Below, in pieces: positions 11,983-23,504 of a DNA stretch of 64,000 nt. A model generated the notes under the pieces. The model was not told the DNA's origin and did no database searches. It saw only the letters and a program-made list of their open reading frames with translations. Numbering within the stretch: the first letter of the stretch is position 1; each line of letters opens with the position of its first letter. This stretch comes from Chrysemys picta bellii (Eukaryota; Chordata; Testudines; Emydidae). The stretch spans positions 14,322,998-14,386,997 of the forward strand of contig NC_088791.1 of the NCBI RefSeq assembly GCF_011386835.1. The letters are read 5' to 3'. A program made the position numbers and the translations under genes.

Positions 11983-12185
11983 GTGGTCCAGTGGTTAGGG
12001 CTATAAGCTTCAACATTAGAAGACTTGGGTTTAAGTCCTTGTTCTTCCACAGACTTCCTCTGTTCCCTATCTGTATAAAGAGGCATAATAGTGCTTTCCT
12101 ACCTCAGAGGGGTGTTATGAGGATAAATACATTAAATATTGTCAGGAGCTCAGATACTACAGTGGTGATTACCTTACATAGATAA
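11983..12185 (+). repeat. MIR-type SINE, plus strand
   Basis: 'gtggtccagtggttaggg' head, 'acttgggtttaagtcctt' B box region, 'cacagacttcctctg', a small internal deletion, then 'ggggtgttatgaggataa', 'atacattaaatattgtc' and 'gctcagatactacagtgg'. Clear member of the same family as 4322-4600. Confidence 0.75.
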
Positions 12186-13430
12186 AAAGAACAAATCCAT
12201 TCAATTCTGAAGGGTCATGATGCTCTTAAAGGGATTAAATGTTTGGCATAGCAACTCCTGTAATGTCTATTGAGTACTTACAAGTTAGTCAAAGAGAAGA
12301 CACAGCACTTTGATTAACCAAAACTCAGATCACTCTGAGTCTTCTGAAAGCACTGGAAGGCTGAACACCAGTACTAGCATAATTACTCCTGTGTTAACAT
12401 TACATAGTCACTCACGTCGTGTTAACATGGTACCAGTATTGCCAACAGGCACTCAAACATCATGTGCCAGGCTCCAAAGCATCATGAGATTTTTAAAATA
12501 ATATTTATACATCTGGGGTGTTTTATGTTGGCCTCCAGGCTGCATTTAAGTCACATTTTCAACCTTTTTGCTTCCGTCATTAGGGTTAGAAACTTGCTTT
12601 AAAAAAAATAGCTGAGACTCTCACATAATCACTGGACACCAGGAGCAGGGGCTTTAAGAAGAACACTGAATATTGTGAGACTTGCAATAAAATCACTTTG
12701 TGGTACCTATTTTATACAACACGGTGTTCTATTAATTAAGCTAGGTAGTCAGTAATTTACAACAAAAGGCCCCTGATCCCTGACTAGGGTCATTAGATGT
12801 ACCCAAAAGAGAGAATTATAAAAAAGTAGGATGTTACTCTAAATAAATGTATTTTTAGGGTAACTGCCTACATTTTCTATATTATACTATTAAAATATTT
12901 CTTTGTGTTTTTGTCTTGACTCCATGAAAAGTATATTATTATTTTGTAAAAAATACAAGTATTTCTGTGTTCTTCCTTTTATTAAATGGTTACACTTCAT
13001 TCTGTTGAATTGTATTTTATCTGCCAGGGCTGGGAATTACATTATTTTGGAAAGATCTAAAGGAATCTGGAACTTCCTTAAGTTGCTTGGTGTTTCTTGT
13101 TTGCATGTTTCAGAATTTTGACTGTCTCCCTAGTGACGGTTGCTAGGCTATTCTGCAGCATACTGGTGGGTGATCCTTACAATGCTGAAAGTGCTATGGG
13201 ATTTTTGTGACGAGAACCATTAAAAGAACCATCTGATGGTTCTTTGGGATGGGACTTCAGTTGCATTTTCCCCCAGCTATCATCAAATTTCTCCTTGACA
13301 TGCAAAGGGGGTGAGGAGTTGGGGGAGGGAAATTGGGGAGCAAAGTCACTCAGCAGCCAAAATTAGAACTGGCCAAGCAAACTTTGGATGTGGCTTCCCT
13401 GTCTATTGTCACTGATAGGAACACAAATTA
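12186..13430. other. no recognisable feature
   Basis: About 1.2 kb of AT-rich, unique-looking DNA. Confidence 0.4.
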
Positions 13431-13690
13431 GCATGACTCATTTAAACCATTGATTCATCAAGTCCAACTTCCTGCTTCTGGAAGTGGCCAACAAGGTATT
13501 GCACAAGAGAAAGGTGAGACCCTTCCATGTATTGTACTAGGCAATTGTGCAGTGCTGTCAGTGATTTGAGTGAGTGGTGGGAGATGGGTAGAGAATTACC
13601 TTCCTGACTCCTTGCAAGCATCAGCTTATGGCCTGAAGCATGTGATCAGAATAGCTATATTTAATTTGTTATAAACACATAGGAGAGGGC
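13431..13690 (-). mobile_element. probable CR1 3' end, minus strand
   Basis: 'tcatcaagtccaacttcctg', 'ttctggaagtggccaacaa', 'gaattaccttcctgactcc' and 'agcttatggcctgaagcatg' follow the minus-strand CR1 order. Too diverged for a firm subfamily. Confidence 0.45.
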
Positions 13691-14480
13691 TATTTATTCT
13701 CTCCTCATACAACTCCATTGAATTTTACATGCATGCACAGGTGGGAAGTTACATTCCTATGGTTTTCTTCTTTTAGAGTAAGGTGACCATATATGCCCCC
13801 CAAAAGTTCTTATTTTCATGGTGCCTTATTTCCATTGGTTTTATGAAAAAAGCAATGTTTTAGCCTGGGTTTTCGTGAACTCCGGCAGACTGCCCTCCTG
13901 AAGGAGTCGTGAGTGGGTGAAAATGACAGCAGGCTTGCTGAGGTGGCTGTCCACCATCTCCTACCAGGACTGCCACATGTTGCCACTCTTGTTTCATTAG
14001 CAATCACAGATGCGCACACTGTCAGACTTGTAAGAAAGATATCTTTGTTGAACATGGATAGAAACCAGTGTTACATGATGAGAGGCCTGCGTTTGTTTGG
14101 TAGAAGCCTGGCCACCAGCTTATGTTCCTGAGCTCCACACTAGGTCCTTCCTGAAACCTGACCCTTTGTCTCCATTGACACTCATGCTACACCCTCCACA
14201 AGGCTACTCAGTGACCAATCAGTGCCCTCTGCCTACCTATTCAGATCCATGGGATGGCATAGATAGGAGCCGAGTAGTTTGGCAGAGAAGGAGGAGAAGA
14301 AGAAATGAGCATCCTATTCCACTATCTCCATACAGCTGGCAAAACCCTCCAGTGCCATCTTCCTTCATCACCAACAAAACCATTCCCTGTTGACCCAACT
14401 CCTGCAACTGGTACTCGTTTACTCTATTTTAGCATCCTTCCCCTATACTGTGAATTTTTAGGTATTGTTATTATTAATAT
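13691..14480. other. no recognisable feature
   Basis: Two frames of 72-98 codons overlap on the plus strand and one of 79 on the minus; none resembles a protein family. Confidence 0.4.
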
Positions 14481-14625
14481 AACAGTGGCATATTGAGGCT
14501 ACGACTGAGAGTGGGGACTCATTGAGCCAAGCACTGTACTTACACATAGTAAGAGACAGTTCCTGCCCCAAAGAGCTAACAATCAAAATAGACAAAGCAG
14601 ACACAAGAGGGAAGGGGAAGCAAAG
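14481..14625 (-). repeat. MIR-type SINE 3' portion, minus strand
   Basis: 'gagccaagcactgtactta', 'acagttcctgccccaaagag' and 'gctaacaatcaaaatagaca' are the distal block also seen at 631-900 and 25065-25285. Confidence 0.55.
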
Positions 14626-15054
14626 TTGAAGTGGGTGGAACATTCTTTAATCAGAATTGATTTGCACTATTTGTTCAATTCTAGTTTTCAGCCAAGGAAA
14701 GAATAGGGAAAACCTGCTTTATTTTCCTCTTAAAAGCAGCAAATAAAAAGTAGACCACTCTCCCCTGCTATGAGAGAACCAACTTCTTCTTGTACGTGGT
14801 TTATCCCTATGTCTGGAGGTGAGTGAAAAACTTCATTTAAAGTTTAGCTTTTCATACTGTGCATAAAAATGTTAATTGCTGTAATCAACTTGTTAGAAGA
14901 ACCAGGCTCTTGGCAGTCAGTTCTCTTAAATGAGCATTCCTGTCTGATGTTTTAGACACACCCATGAGTTTTCCACACTGATCTGACATTTCAGTTTTAG
15001 CGTCCAAATAAAAAATAAAGTGTAGAACAGGAGGTCCTGAAAGAGGAATACTAT
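14626..15054. other. no recognisable feature
   Basis: Unique-looking spacer before the nested block. Confidence 0.4.
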
Positions 15055-15651
15055 TGTTAGGGTGTTGTTAGGGACTCAGGAGACAAGCATGCAATTCCCT
15101 CCTCAGTACAGACTTCTTTTATGACACTGGGTAACATTTTCAAATGCTGCTAAGTGACTTAGGTTCCTAATAGTGGGATTTTCAAAAGTGCCTAAGCAGT
15201 TTAGGCACATAACTCCTATTGAAATAAATGGGATTAAGGCACCTAACCAGCTTAGTTGCTTTTGAAAATCCTGCTATAAATCCCACTTTCCAAAGTCACT
15301 TGGGAACTTAGGAGTCTATGTTCCATAGGCTTGCAATAGTACTTTGGCACTAAGTGTCTAAAGTCCTTTTGAAAATGAAATGTAGGCTTCTAAATCAGTT
15401 AGGCATTGCAATGCTGAGTAGAGCAATAAGATCATAAGAATGGCCATACTGGTTCAGGCCAATGGTCCATCTAGCCCAGTATCCTGTCTTCCAACAGTGG
15501 TAAATGCCAGGTGCTTGAGAGGGAATGAACAGAACAGGTAATCATCAAATGATCCATCCCCTGTCACCCATTCCCAGCTTCCAGCAACCACAGCAAAACA
15601 GCTTCTGGCAAAAAGTTCAAAGCATGGTTTTGCATCCCTGCCCATTCTGGC

Positions 15652-16236
15652 TAATAGCCATTGATGGACCTATCTTCCAAGAACTTATCTAATTCTTCGT
15701 TGAATCCCGTTATAGTCTTGAGCTTCACAACATCCTCTGGCAAAGAGTTCAACATGTTGACTGTGAGTTGTGTGAAGAAAAACTTCCTTTTGTTTGTTTT
15801 AAACCTGCTACCTATTAATTTCATTTGGTTACCCACGTCGTTCTTGTGTTATGAGGAGTAAATAACATTTCCTTATTTACTTTCTCCACCTCTATCATAT
15901 CCCCTCCCCCCCAGTTGTTTCTTTTCCAAGCTGAAAAGTCCCAGTCTTATTAATCTCTCCTCATATGGCAGCCGTTCCATACTCCTAACCATTTTTGTTG
16001 CTCTTTTCTGTACCTTTTCCAATTCCACAGATGTGGGGTGACCACATCTGCATGCAGTCTGCAAGATGTAGGCGTACCATGGATTTATATAGAGGCAATA
16101 TAATATTTTCTGTTTTATGATCTATCCCTTTCCTAATGATTCCCAATGTTCTGTTAGCTTGTTTGACTGCCACTGCACATTGAGTAGATGTTTTCAGAGA
16201 ACTATCCACAATGATTCTAGGATCTCTTTCTTGAGT
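15652..16236 (-). pseudogene. CR1 ORF2 reverse transcriptase C-terminus, broken
   Basis: Minus-strand frames carry the C-terminal part of the CR1 ORF2 protein. Read 5' to 3' they give a stretch with 'DSSLKTSTQCAVAVKQANRT', 'GIIRKGIDHKTENIILPLYK' and 'WSPHICG'. After a frameshift come 'ELEKVQKRATKMVRSMERLP' and 'RLGLFSLEKKQL'. After another break come 'KLIGSRFKTNKRKFFFTQL' and 'NSLPEDVV'. CR1 ORF2 is an endonuclease plus reverse transcriptase protein of roughly 900-1000 residues; only about the last 190 are represented. At least two frameshifts and several stops make it non-functional. The hAT MITE at 16239-16487 cuts the frame just upstream. Confidence 0.85.
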
Positions 16237-16238
16237 GG

Positions 16239-16487
16239 CAGGGCCGGCTCCAGGCACCAGCTTACCAAGCACGTGCTTGGGGCGGCCACTTCGGAGATGG
16301 GTGGCGCGTCCAGCTATTCGGCGGCAATTCGGCGGACGGTCCCTCACTCCTGCTTGGAGCGAAGGACCTCCCGCCAAATTGCCGCCGCAGATCGCAATTG
16401 CAATCGCGGCTTTTTTTTTTTGTTTGTTTGTTTTTTTGTGTTGTTGTTTGGCTGCTTGGGGCGGCCAAAACCCTGGAGCCGGCCCTG
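16239..16487. mobile_element. hAT MITE, CAGGGCCGGC termini, 8-bp TSD
   Basis: Terminal inverted repeats 'cagggccggctcc' / 'ggagccggccctg' enclose 249 bases. A perfect 8-base duplication, ttgagtgg, lies on either side (16231-16238 and 16488-16495). Termini starting CAGGG plus an 8-bp duplication are diagnostic of hAT. The inside is GC- and CpG-rich and contains 'cttggggcggcc' near both ends. No transposase. Excising it restores the CR1 sequence exactly. A second copy is at 32869-33240. Confidence 0.9.
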
Positions 16488-17000
16488 TTGAGTGGTAACA
16501 GCTAATTTAGACCCCATCATTTTATATGTATAGTTGGGATCATGTTTTCCTATGTGCATTACTTTGCATTTATGTAGTGCCTAAATACTTTTAAAAATCT
16601 GGGCCTTAGGCACTTAGAAACTTAAGTCTCATGTCTATTAAAAACGTAGGCTCCTAAGTGCCTATGCTGCTTTTGAAAATTAGATTTATAGCGTGATTTT
16701 CAAAAGTGCGTAAGCAGGTTTGGTGCCTACGTGCCATTGACTTTCAGTGATACTTAGACTTCTGAGTGTCTAAGTCAATTTAGAAAATAGGTTTCAGTCT
16801 CCTAAATCACATAGGCATTTTTGAAAATGTTATCCTTGATATCTCTGTGCCTCAGTTCCGCATCTGTAAAACGGAGATAACAGCACTTCCCTGCCTCATG
16901 GGGGCATTGTAAAAAATAAACACATTAAAGATTCTGAGGAGCTCAGATGCTACAGTGATGGAGGTAATATAAATACCTACGATGGAGATATCAGTGGAAA

Positions 17001-17289
17001 ACATGAATATAATACTAGGCTTTATAACACTGGATTCTTTCGTTGATGGATAATTAATAACCATTGTCAACAGTGATTCTGCCTTTTTCCCCCAAGGTAC
17101 AAATGCCACCTATTTCAAAACTGAGTCTAAGGTTTACTTTTTTAATACAGATTAACAATCTGAAAACATTTCAGGGTGATATTTTCTGCTCTGCCGAGAT
17201 GCATTTTTTCTAGGGTTAAAGAGCAAGATAATGCTGTGTGATTTAGGGGTCGGATAATTAAGGGATTACAAGCACAACTTTCGTCATTA
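17001..17289. other. no recognisable feature
   Basis: Spacer with no landmark. Confidence 0.4.
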
Positions 17290-17560
17290 TGCATGAACAA
17301 AGGAATTGTCCTATTGGATCAGATCAGTGGTGTGTCTAGTCCAGTATCTTGACCCTGACAGAAAGAGATGCTAAGGAGGAAGAGCAAGAAGTATCATCAT
17401 GGGCAATTATGGAATAACCTATCCATAAGAGAGCGTCTTTCTGACCCAATCAGTGAGTGGTTGACTGAAGCATCTTATTTTTTATAATAAAGGAGATGAT
17501 TTTTATTCTATCTAGTGTAACTATTCTCAATTTCTGAGAGTATTTCATACTTGTAACCTG
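17290..17560 (-). mobile_element. CR1 3' end, minus strand, diverged
   Basis: 'ttggatcagatcagtggtg', 'gtgtctagtccagtatcttg' mark the minus-strand start of a CR1 3' end; later 'ctttctgacccaatcagtg' and 'ttctatctagtgtaac' fit less well. Confidence 0.5.
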
Positions 17561-17599
17561 AAAAGTATAGAGGTAAATATCCATTGTTATAGTTTTCCA

Positions 17600-17990
17600 T
17601 TATGCAGTAACACTGTGTGACAGGTTGTTCTCCACATTTGAGGAACAGCCTGGGTGCAATCACAGAGGGCCATGCCCCACCACTGGGGCTGGACTATATA
17701 AAAAGGAAAAGAAAGCTGAATAGAGAGGGGCGATTCAGAAGCTGTGTTGGTGATTGTGTGCATCAAGATACTGCTCCTGCTCCTAGAGAATTTTGATTTT
17801 CTGACTGTCAATTTAGTTGCATTGAAGTAAGGGGCTTATGAATTTTAAGTTGTTCCTTCCCCAACAGGATGCATAAGAGAAAGGGAGAAATCCTGGTAGC
17901 CGCCTAGAACAATAAAAGAACTAGGAAACTTGCTTGCTGGTGCTAGTTTGGAGACCTTTTTAAAGAGGATTTTTTGTTAGTTTGGTTTTT
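17600..17990 (+). mobile_element. candidate LTR fragment
   Basis: Begins 'tgtgacaggttgttctcc', contains a TATA-like 'ggactatataaaaagg' at about 17691-17706 and an 'aataaaagaac' poly(A)-like signal about 210 bases later, the order of a U3-R-U5 LTR. No target duplication or second LTR was found. Could be unrelated. Confidence 0.3.
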
Positions 17991-18039
17991 GATCCGGCTG
18001 ATCTTTGATCCAGCTTGGCCTAGTCTTAAATGTTCATAA

Positions 18040-18378
18040 CTAGATCTGGTTTTAAAATATTTTTTATTTATTTTGCTGGAATTTTTTTTTATTTTATTCA
18101 ACTTTTACATTTTTTTTCCAATGGAAAAAAAAATTTTTTTTAAGGAAACAATCAAAGTTTTCTGACTTTTGATAGAAGCTGAAAAGTAAAAATGTTTAAT
18201 GAAAATCTTTTTTTTTTTTTTTTAAGTTTTGGTGGAAAATTTTCAGCCGGCTCGGCTCGTAACTTTGGAAAACATTTAACTTTAGGTCTGAATTTTTCCG
18301 TAATTTGCCTCTGCTCAAAGGTGAATTTTTTTCGGAAAACTTGAGCAAAATTCCTTTCAGCCATTTTTGATGGGAGGG
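18040..18378. repeat. AT-rich dispersed repeat (copy 3 of 4)
   Basis: 'tttttttttaagttttggtg', 'ggaaaattttcagcc', 'gaatttttttcggaaaac' share vocabulary with 3950-4310, 10975-11370 and 59700-60130; includes long A and T runs. Confidence 0.45.
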
Positions 18379-18380
18379 GG

Positions 18381-19244
18381 TGTAACGGGGTGAACTAGGT
18401 CCAGAGGCTTCCTGCTGGAGGCCTTGCAGCCCTACCACACCCCGCCTCATAAAGAGGCAGTAGATAGGTCCTCCAAGTTGCCTAGAGCAGGTATATGGGA
18501 AGCAGCCAATCAGGGCCCAGCAGGCTAGTATAAGAAGAGTTGTAGGGCCAGAGGAAGTTCAGTTCCTTGCTAGACCTGGAGGAGAGTGGAGGGTGTACAT
18601 GGCTGGCTGAGGGAGCTACAGGACTTTGGACAAAGCAGTGTTGGCAGAGGTCAAGGGGCATGTGAAGTTGTTCCATGATGGCTGCTGGGACTCCACCAGC
18701 ACAACGCCATGAGGTAAGGGTGAAGAATGTGCTGGAGCCATGGGGAAGAGGCCCAGAGAATTGTAGCAATGATGCAGTTTATCTAAAGGGATGTGGTGAA
18801 TGGTGGCTAACTATGGGGTCCCTGGGCTAGAACCGGGAGTAGAAGGCAGGTCTGGGTCCCTCCCACCAGTCATTGGGAAAGTGGCCTGGACTTTGATACA
18901 CCGCAGAAGGGGAACTGAACTGTAGTGTCCCAGCTGGAGAGCTGTGGGCAGAAAGGCCCTGAGAGGGTGAAGACATTGCCTCCAAGGAGGAAGCCCTGGG
19001 GCACTGCTCTATACCAGAGCAGGGACAGCTTGAGAGAGACATTACAGAGGGCACTGAGAGAAACCCCTGTTGGATTTGTACCTTGGAAGGGGTTTGCTTT
19101 ATTTTTATTTCACATACAGACTGTGTGTGACTTGGCTGGATTGCTGAGTCACTGAAGACCCATCACAAACAGAGAGAGAGAGAGAGTGCAGGCACATGCA
19201 CTGAGACAGGGGGTGCTCACAAGAGGTGAGTGCACCCCATTACA
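18381..19244 (+). mobile_element. solo LTR with 5-bp TSD
   Basis: An 864-base unit opening 'tgtaacggggtgaac' and closing 'tgcaccccattaca'. The ends form the inverted TG...CA pair usual for LTRs (TGTAACGGGG / CCCCATTACA). It is bracketed by ggggg on both sides (18376-18380 and 19245-19249). A TATA-like 'gctagtataagaag' lies near 18526. No internal retroviral region follows, so this is a solo LTR or the remnant of one. Class (endogenous retrovirus or Gypsy) is not decided by sequence alone. A simple-sequence (GA)n patch lies at about 19169-19188. Confidence 0.65.
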
Positions 19245-19411
19245 GGGGGATTATTTTGCAATGGGAAAATAGGTTTTTAAGAATTTTTAAGAATTTTCAG
19301 GGATGAAAGGATGGCTTACGGGGATCATTCAATAATGGATTGTTACTGTTGGGGTTACTTGGCAGCCCAAACTCCTAGGGCATCCATAGTGTGCTGGGTG
19401 TACCATGTCTT

Positions 19412-19682
19412 GGGGCTGATCTATACTAGAAAATTAGACTGACCCAGCTGTGTTGCTCAGGGGTGTGAAAAATCCACTCCCCTGAGCAATGCACTTCAAC
19501 TGTCCTAAGTCCTCATGTAAACAGCACTAGGTTGATGAAAATTCTTGTTGACCAATTACTACCTCTCGGGGAGGTGGATTACCTACACCAATGGGAGAAC
19601 CCATTCCATTAGCATAGGTAGCGTTTGCACAGAAGCGCTACAGCAGCTGGGTCACTGTAGCATTTCAAGGGTAGATAAGCCT
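19412..19682. mobile_element. Harbinger-like palindromic MITE
   Basis: Termini 'ggggctgatctatactag' and 'caagggtagataagcctt' are imperfect inverted repeats. Inside, 'tgctcaggggtgtgaaaaat' is followed by its inverse 'cactcccctgagca', and 'gggagaacccattccattag' forms another arm. Structure matches the palindromic Harbinger MITEs of turtles. The TSD is unclear. Confidence 0.6.
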
Positions 19683-19689
19683 TGGAGAC

Positions 19690-21430
19690 AAGCATTATGG
19701 GTGCTTCAGCAGCTGGGCCTTGTAGGCGCTAGCCCTGGTGCATCCCAATAACCACTCAGACACATGGGTAAGGGAAAGGCTTTTATTATGTGTAGCCTTT
19801 TATTCTATTTAATGTTAATCATACTTCAGTGGGTTCAGCTCTGACGGCTACAGTCTCAAGTTCAACAGAGTTACCTCTGTTTGTCCTGGATCTAGATTTC
19901 ATAGGAACACATGAAACCATATGCAAATAACACATAATTACAAGAGCATCTATCTTTTCGTAGTTTTATTAAAGTTACCAACAAAGCAATAAATGTCACA
20001 GCATATACAATTCCTAAAGATAGGTATAATGGACCAGTTATACCTACAGACATACTCACATCCTCTTAGATGATGTTAGAGTCTGTTGGCCCTCTCATGG
20101 ATTGACTACCAATGCGGGAGTGGTTCCTGCTGGAGTTTCCCATAGGAAGCTTAATTTTCCTGTTCTGGGTACTCTTTTTTGCCGACATTCTGCGCATGTA
20201 CATGAAAGTGTCAACCCTCTCTTTTTTATTGGTTTGTGTTCCCTGGAAACACAAGGGACCCTGAATTCTATAGGCTGGGTAGGGTCTTGTCAACACTGAC
20301 GTACCACCTTTGTCTTGCGGTTAGGGCACATGTTAGACAATATTTATTGTTACATCATTTTATAATTTAAATTTAATCTTCCAAGCTATGCTTTTGCAAT
20401 ATTACCAGTTGGTACCTCTTTTCCATCATCTTTCAGGTTATTTCTCAGGCATTGACTTGCATCATCATTTGTCTCCAAGGCCTAAAATAGCTAAGCTGAA
20501 GTCTTGCAGGCCTCAGCCTACAGATTTTTGCATTTCAGCTTGTCTTACTCATGTCTACTACATTGATCAGTATTTAGAGGAACTATTTTATACTTTTATA
20601 ATCCTATAAATCCACTCTGATTACAAGAATATATGTAATATAAGGTATTGATTAATCCGAGCATTACACGATAAATGGATACTAAACTAAAATCATTGGC
20701 TACATTGGGCTGACGGGAAAGGCTGCAGATATCCTAGAGCTTAAACAATTACAGTTCAAATTATGGTACAATGGTTCTTGTTTGGGTCCCTAGGACTGCC
20801 CAATCAAGCATCAGGTCTCTCCAGGCCTAGTGCCTGGGGTGCCTTCTCCAGTCCACTCTCTCTTCAAGCAAATAAGCATTTGTGAGTTTCCAAGCAAGGG
20901 TCAGTTAGTGTCTCTCTCTGGGACCCTCTGCACTAGCTCCATGCCCACCTGCTGCTGCTGCTCCCCCATAAATCCCCACGGACCTGGTCCCAGCTGTATC
21001 TCCCAGCAGCCACAGCCTGTTCCACATGTGGCTTTAGCCACAGCTCCTGGGCTTCTCTCCAGCTGCCTGCTGTCATGTGGTTCCCACCCCAAACAGGCCC
21101 TGGCATCCTCCTGCTTGAGGACCTTTCCCTTTCCCATGCTGTCCTAGGGAAGGGGGAGGGCAATAGAGAGGGGCTGATGGGAGCTGTAGTCCCCTGCTTT
21201 CCAGATCCATCACAGGATCACCCTTCTGACTTGACAGAGCTTCTTATCATACTTTAGGAAGTTTGAGGAAAATGTGTTACTACAACACATATACTCTTTG
21301 AATTCTTCAGCAGGAAACAACATTAACTTAGCAGTTCTCTTAAACATGATCTCATTTTCAGTATGTGTTTAGCTGTTTAACTGTTTAGTGAAACACCCTG
21401 TAAACCAAGCTGAAGTGAGGCAAGGATGAG
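19690..21430. other. no recognisable feature
   Basis: About 1.7 kb. 20820-21240 is C-rich and gives overlapping frames on both strands (up to 105 codons), none like a known protein. Parts could be an unrecognised LTR. Confidence 0.35.
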
Positions 21431-21560
21431 GTTAGGCTGGTCATGTCCTAGACAAGCAGTAGCACAGGCCTGGAAGCCTGGAGCTCCTGAGTTCTATTCC
21501 ACCTCTGCCCTTAGTATTGTTCGTGTATGCAATGCTCTACAAACAATATTTGGCCCTATG
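21431..21560 (+). repeat. MIR-type SINE head fragment
   Basis: 'ggcctggaagcctggagctc', 'ctgagttctattccacctc' are the tRNA-like head and B box of a MIR-type SINE; the 3' part 'caatgctctacaaacaat' is aberrant. Confidence 0.45.
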
Positions 21561-22864
21561 AGGTGCGTAATAAGAACTCAAGTTATCAGATGGCAATCGT
21601 GAGCTCCCAAACTACCTGCTCTGGAGGGGGAGCAAATAGTGAGTAGCCCCAGGTCTGAGAAGCCCATCCAGGATTGTAAGTGGGTTTTTTTATCCACTTT
21701 ATGCGGTGAGCTGTGTGATTTACAATCAGCCCCTACAGCGTTTTTTATTAAAATAACTGCTTCCTCTTCTTGATTGAAAATATCAGCACTTGTAAATGCA
21801 CTGTCTTCTGCAAACACACAGCTGTTAATCTGTCAGAATTAGATTCACTCCTGTGTTCCCTACACTTCCAAAATTCCCTGTTTACTTACTGGAAGGTTTT
21901 GGTGGACAAGGAATTTAGGATGGATCTATCTATCTATATAATATTTGGTGTAACCATAGTTGGTGAGCATGTGAGTACAGTGCAATAATTTTTTTTAAAT
22001 GGCAAAAAAATATCACAAATGCAATTGAGCGAATCATAGAAGAAACAATGGTTTGCAAGAAACATGATGCTGTTATTGATTTCATCTGATCCATCAAGCA
22101 AAAACAAATAGTGACCTTTCCCTCATTTAGCAGTTGGCAACGGTTTGTATACTCAAAGGCTCTGACTTAAAGATATGGTCACACATTAATACCGATTATG
22201 GATTCCTCTTCAGAACATTGAAAAATTCATGTACTAAACGGAAACAAGATCTGAAGACCCCACTTTTATTTGGGAGCTGGTTCATACTTTAAGCATTGTC
22301 CTTGGTGCATGACTGAAAGCGAATAATGAACAAACGACTTCAGACTTTTGTGTTTTTTAAATGGTATCATTAAAAGATAGCAGGATTAAAACTTCCAAGG
22401 ATTCACTCTCCCCTCTGTTTGTATCAGCCCTTCTAAGTGTTGAGACCATAGCTTCCTAGAGCTTTGACTTGTGGCAGGAGTAGGGTACTCTTTAGGATAT
22501 TACCTATGCAGCTTGAGATTGGTCTTCTATGATTTATTTTTTCCCTCTTGTTTAAAATAATTTCATCACACACTAAATCCATGCAAATTCTGTTGCTTCT
22601 GCAAACTGGAGTCTCCAGATTTATAACCTACTTCCCCCACATAGGTTTGTTTTTGTTTTTAAAATTGGCTTTATTTCCTATATGTTCAAGTGCCAAAAAG
22701 TAAGTACTGCAGTATAGTGGAGTGGGGTGGGGAGGAGGCAAGACAATCCTGTGAGGTATTTTGTAATTAGAAACTATTCAGTAGCTTGCCAATTTTTTTT
22801 GCCAAATGTTGGTTTCTAATTTCAAGCAGATCCTTAGCTGATGTAAATTGTCAGTGCCATTGAG
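21561..22864. other. no recognisable feature
   Basis: About 1.3 kb of AT-rich DNA without landmarks. Confidence 0.4.
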
Positions 22865-23075
22865 CTCAATCTAGCTCTTATATAGTGCTTCTTTTCTTCT
22901 GTAAATCTCAAAGCATTTTACAAAGGAGGTCAGTATCCCCATTTTACAGATTGGGAAAACTGAGACACAGGGGATGAAGTGTGTTGCCCAAGTGTGGGCA
23001 GGAGGTCAGTGGCAGAGCCACGAATAGTAACCATGCGTCTTTCCCAAAGCCTCTTCATAGCCCCAAATACCCTCC
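22865..23075 (-). repeat. MIR-type SINE, minus strand
   Basis: 'ccccattttacagattggg', 'aaactgagacacaggggatg', 'ggaggtcagtggcagagcc' are the complement of the MIR centre and head in the correct order. Confidence 0.7.
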
Positions 23076-23284
23076 CAGATGTCAAAGGGCCTGTTTAGTT
23101 GAAGCAGCTGGTTTTGTGTGGAGTTCTAGCTCAGAGGGGTCAGATGTTTGATTTGGCCACAGGCCCAAACCCATTAACCAGCTCAAGAAAGGCCATCTTC
23201 AACCTGAGGCAATGGCTGTGACCAGACAGTAAGGAGTTAAGCAAAGTACCTCAAACTAGTGTGGTGATGAAGCCTCTTCCTGCC

Positions 23285-23305
23285 CTTTGAGTGTGTGTGT
23301 GTGTG
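23285..23305. repeat. (TG)n microsatellite
   Basis: Short run of TG dinucleotides. Confidence 0.8.
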
Positions 23306-23504
23306 ATGATATGATCCAAAATCTTCAGCTCCGGTTCTGTCCTAGGACTCCGCTCTAACAATTAATAATTTAGATTGGCAAAGGTGCATGTTTGAACACA
23401 GATGAGCTAGCCCCTCACCCTTACCATAAGGCCAAATGAACGAACGTATTTTTCTAAACATTCCTTTAACTAAATTTTTTAAAAAGGGACCTATATGCAT
23501 GTTC

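Larger units (their letters stand above)
15426..16577 (-). mobile_element. CR1 LINE 3' part, minus strand
   Basis: The 3' end is at the left ('agatcataagaatggccat', 'ggtccatctagcccagtat'). It continues through 'ttcacaacatcctctggc', 'taatctctcctcatatggc', 'ccatggatttatatagagg' to 'catgttttcctatgtgcat' at the 5'-truncated right end. Relatively young compared with the other CR1 copies, judging by how readable its ORF2 remains are. It landed in the palindromic element and was later hit by a hAT MITE. Confidence 0.9.
15133..16834. mobile_element. palindromic MITE-like element (split by CR1)
   Basis: Outer ends are inverted copies: 'aacattttcaaatgctgc' at the left and 'aggcatttttgaaaatgtt' at the right. 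The interior is full of inverted variants of 'ttttcaaaagtgcctaag' and 'cttaggcacttttgaaaa'. It occupies 15133-15425 and about 16578-16834; the gap is the CR1. Similar words occur at 34051-34246. The transposase class is unknown; no clear target duplication could be assigned here. Confidence 0.6.
15055..17000 (+). repeat. MIR-type SINE split by nested insertions
   Basis: The MIR head and B box lie at 15055-15132 ('gggactcaggagacaagc', 'gcaattccctcctcag'). The rest resumes at about 16835-17000 ('tctctgtgcctcagttcc', 'gcatctgtaaaacggag', 'acattaaagattctgagg', 'gctcagatgctacagtg'). The two parts are in the same orientation and join at the 'gacactgggtaa / gatatctctgtgcc' point. Between them sit a palindromic element, a CR1 and a hAT MITE, each inside the previous one. 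Confidence 0.75.

Noticed and set aside
16117..16498. 124- and 87-codon plus-strand frames
   Set aside because: They run antisense to CR1 ORF2 and through the hAT MITE.
20830..21147. 105-codon plus-strand frame in C-rich DNA
   Set aside because: Two minus-strand frames overlap it almost completely; Pro/Ser/Cys-rich composition without domain.
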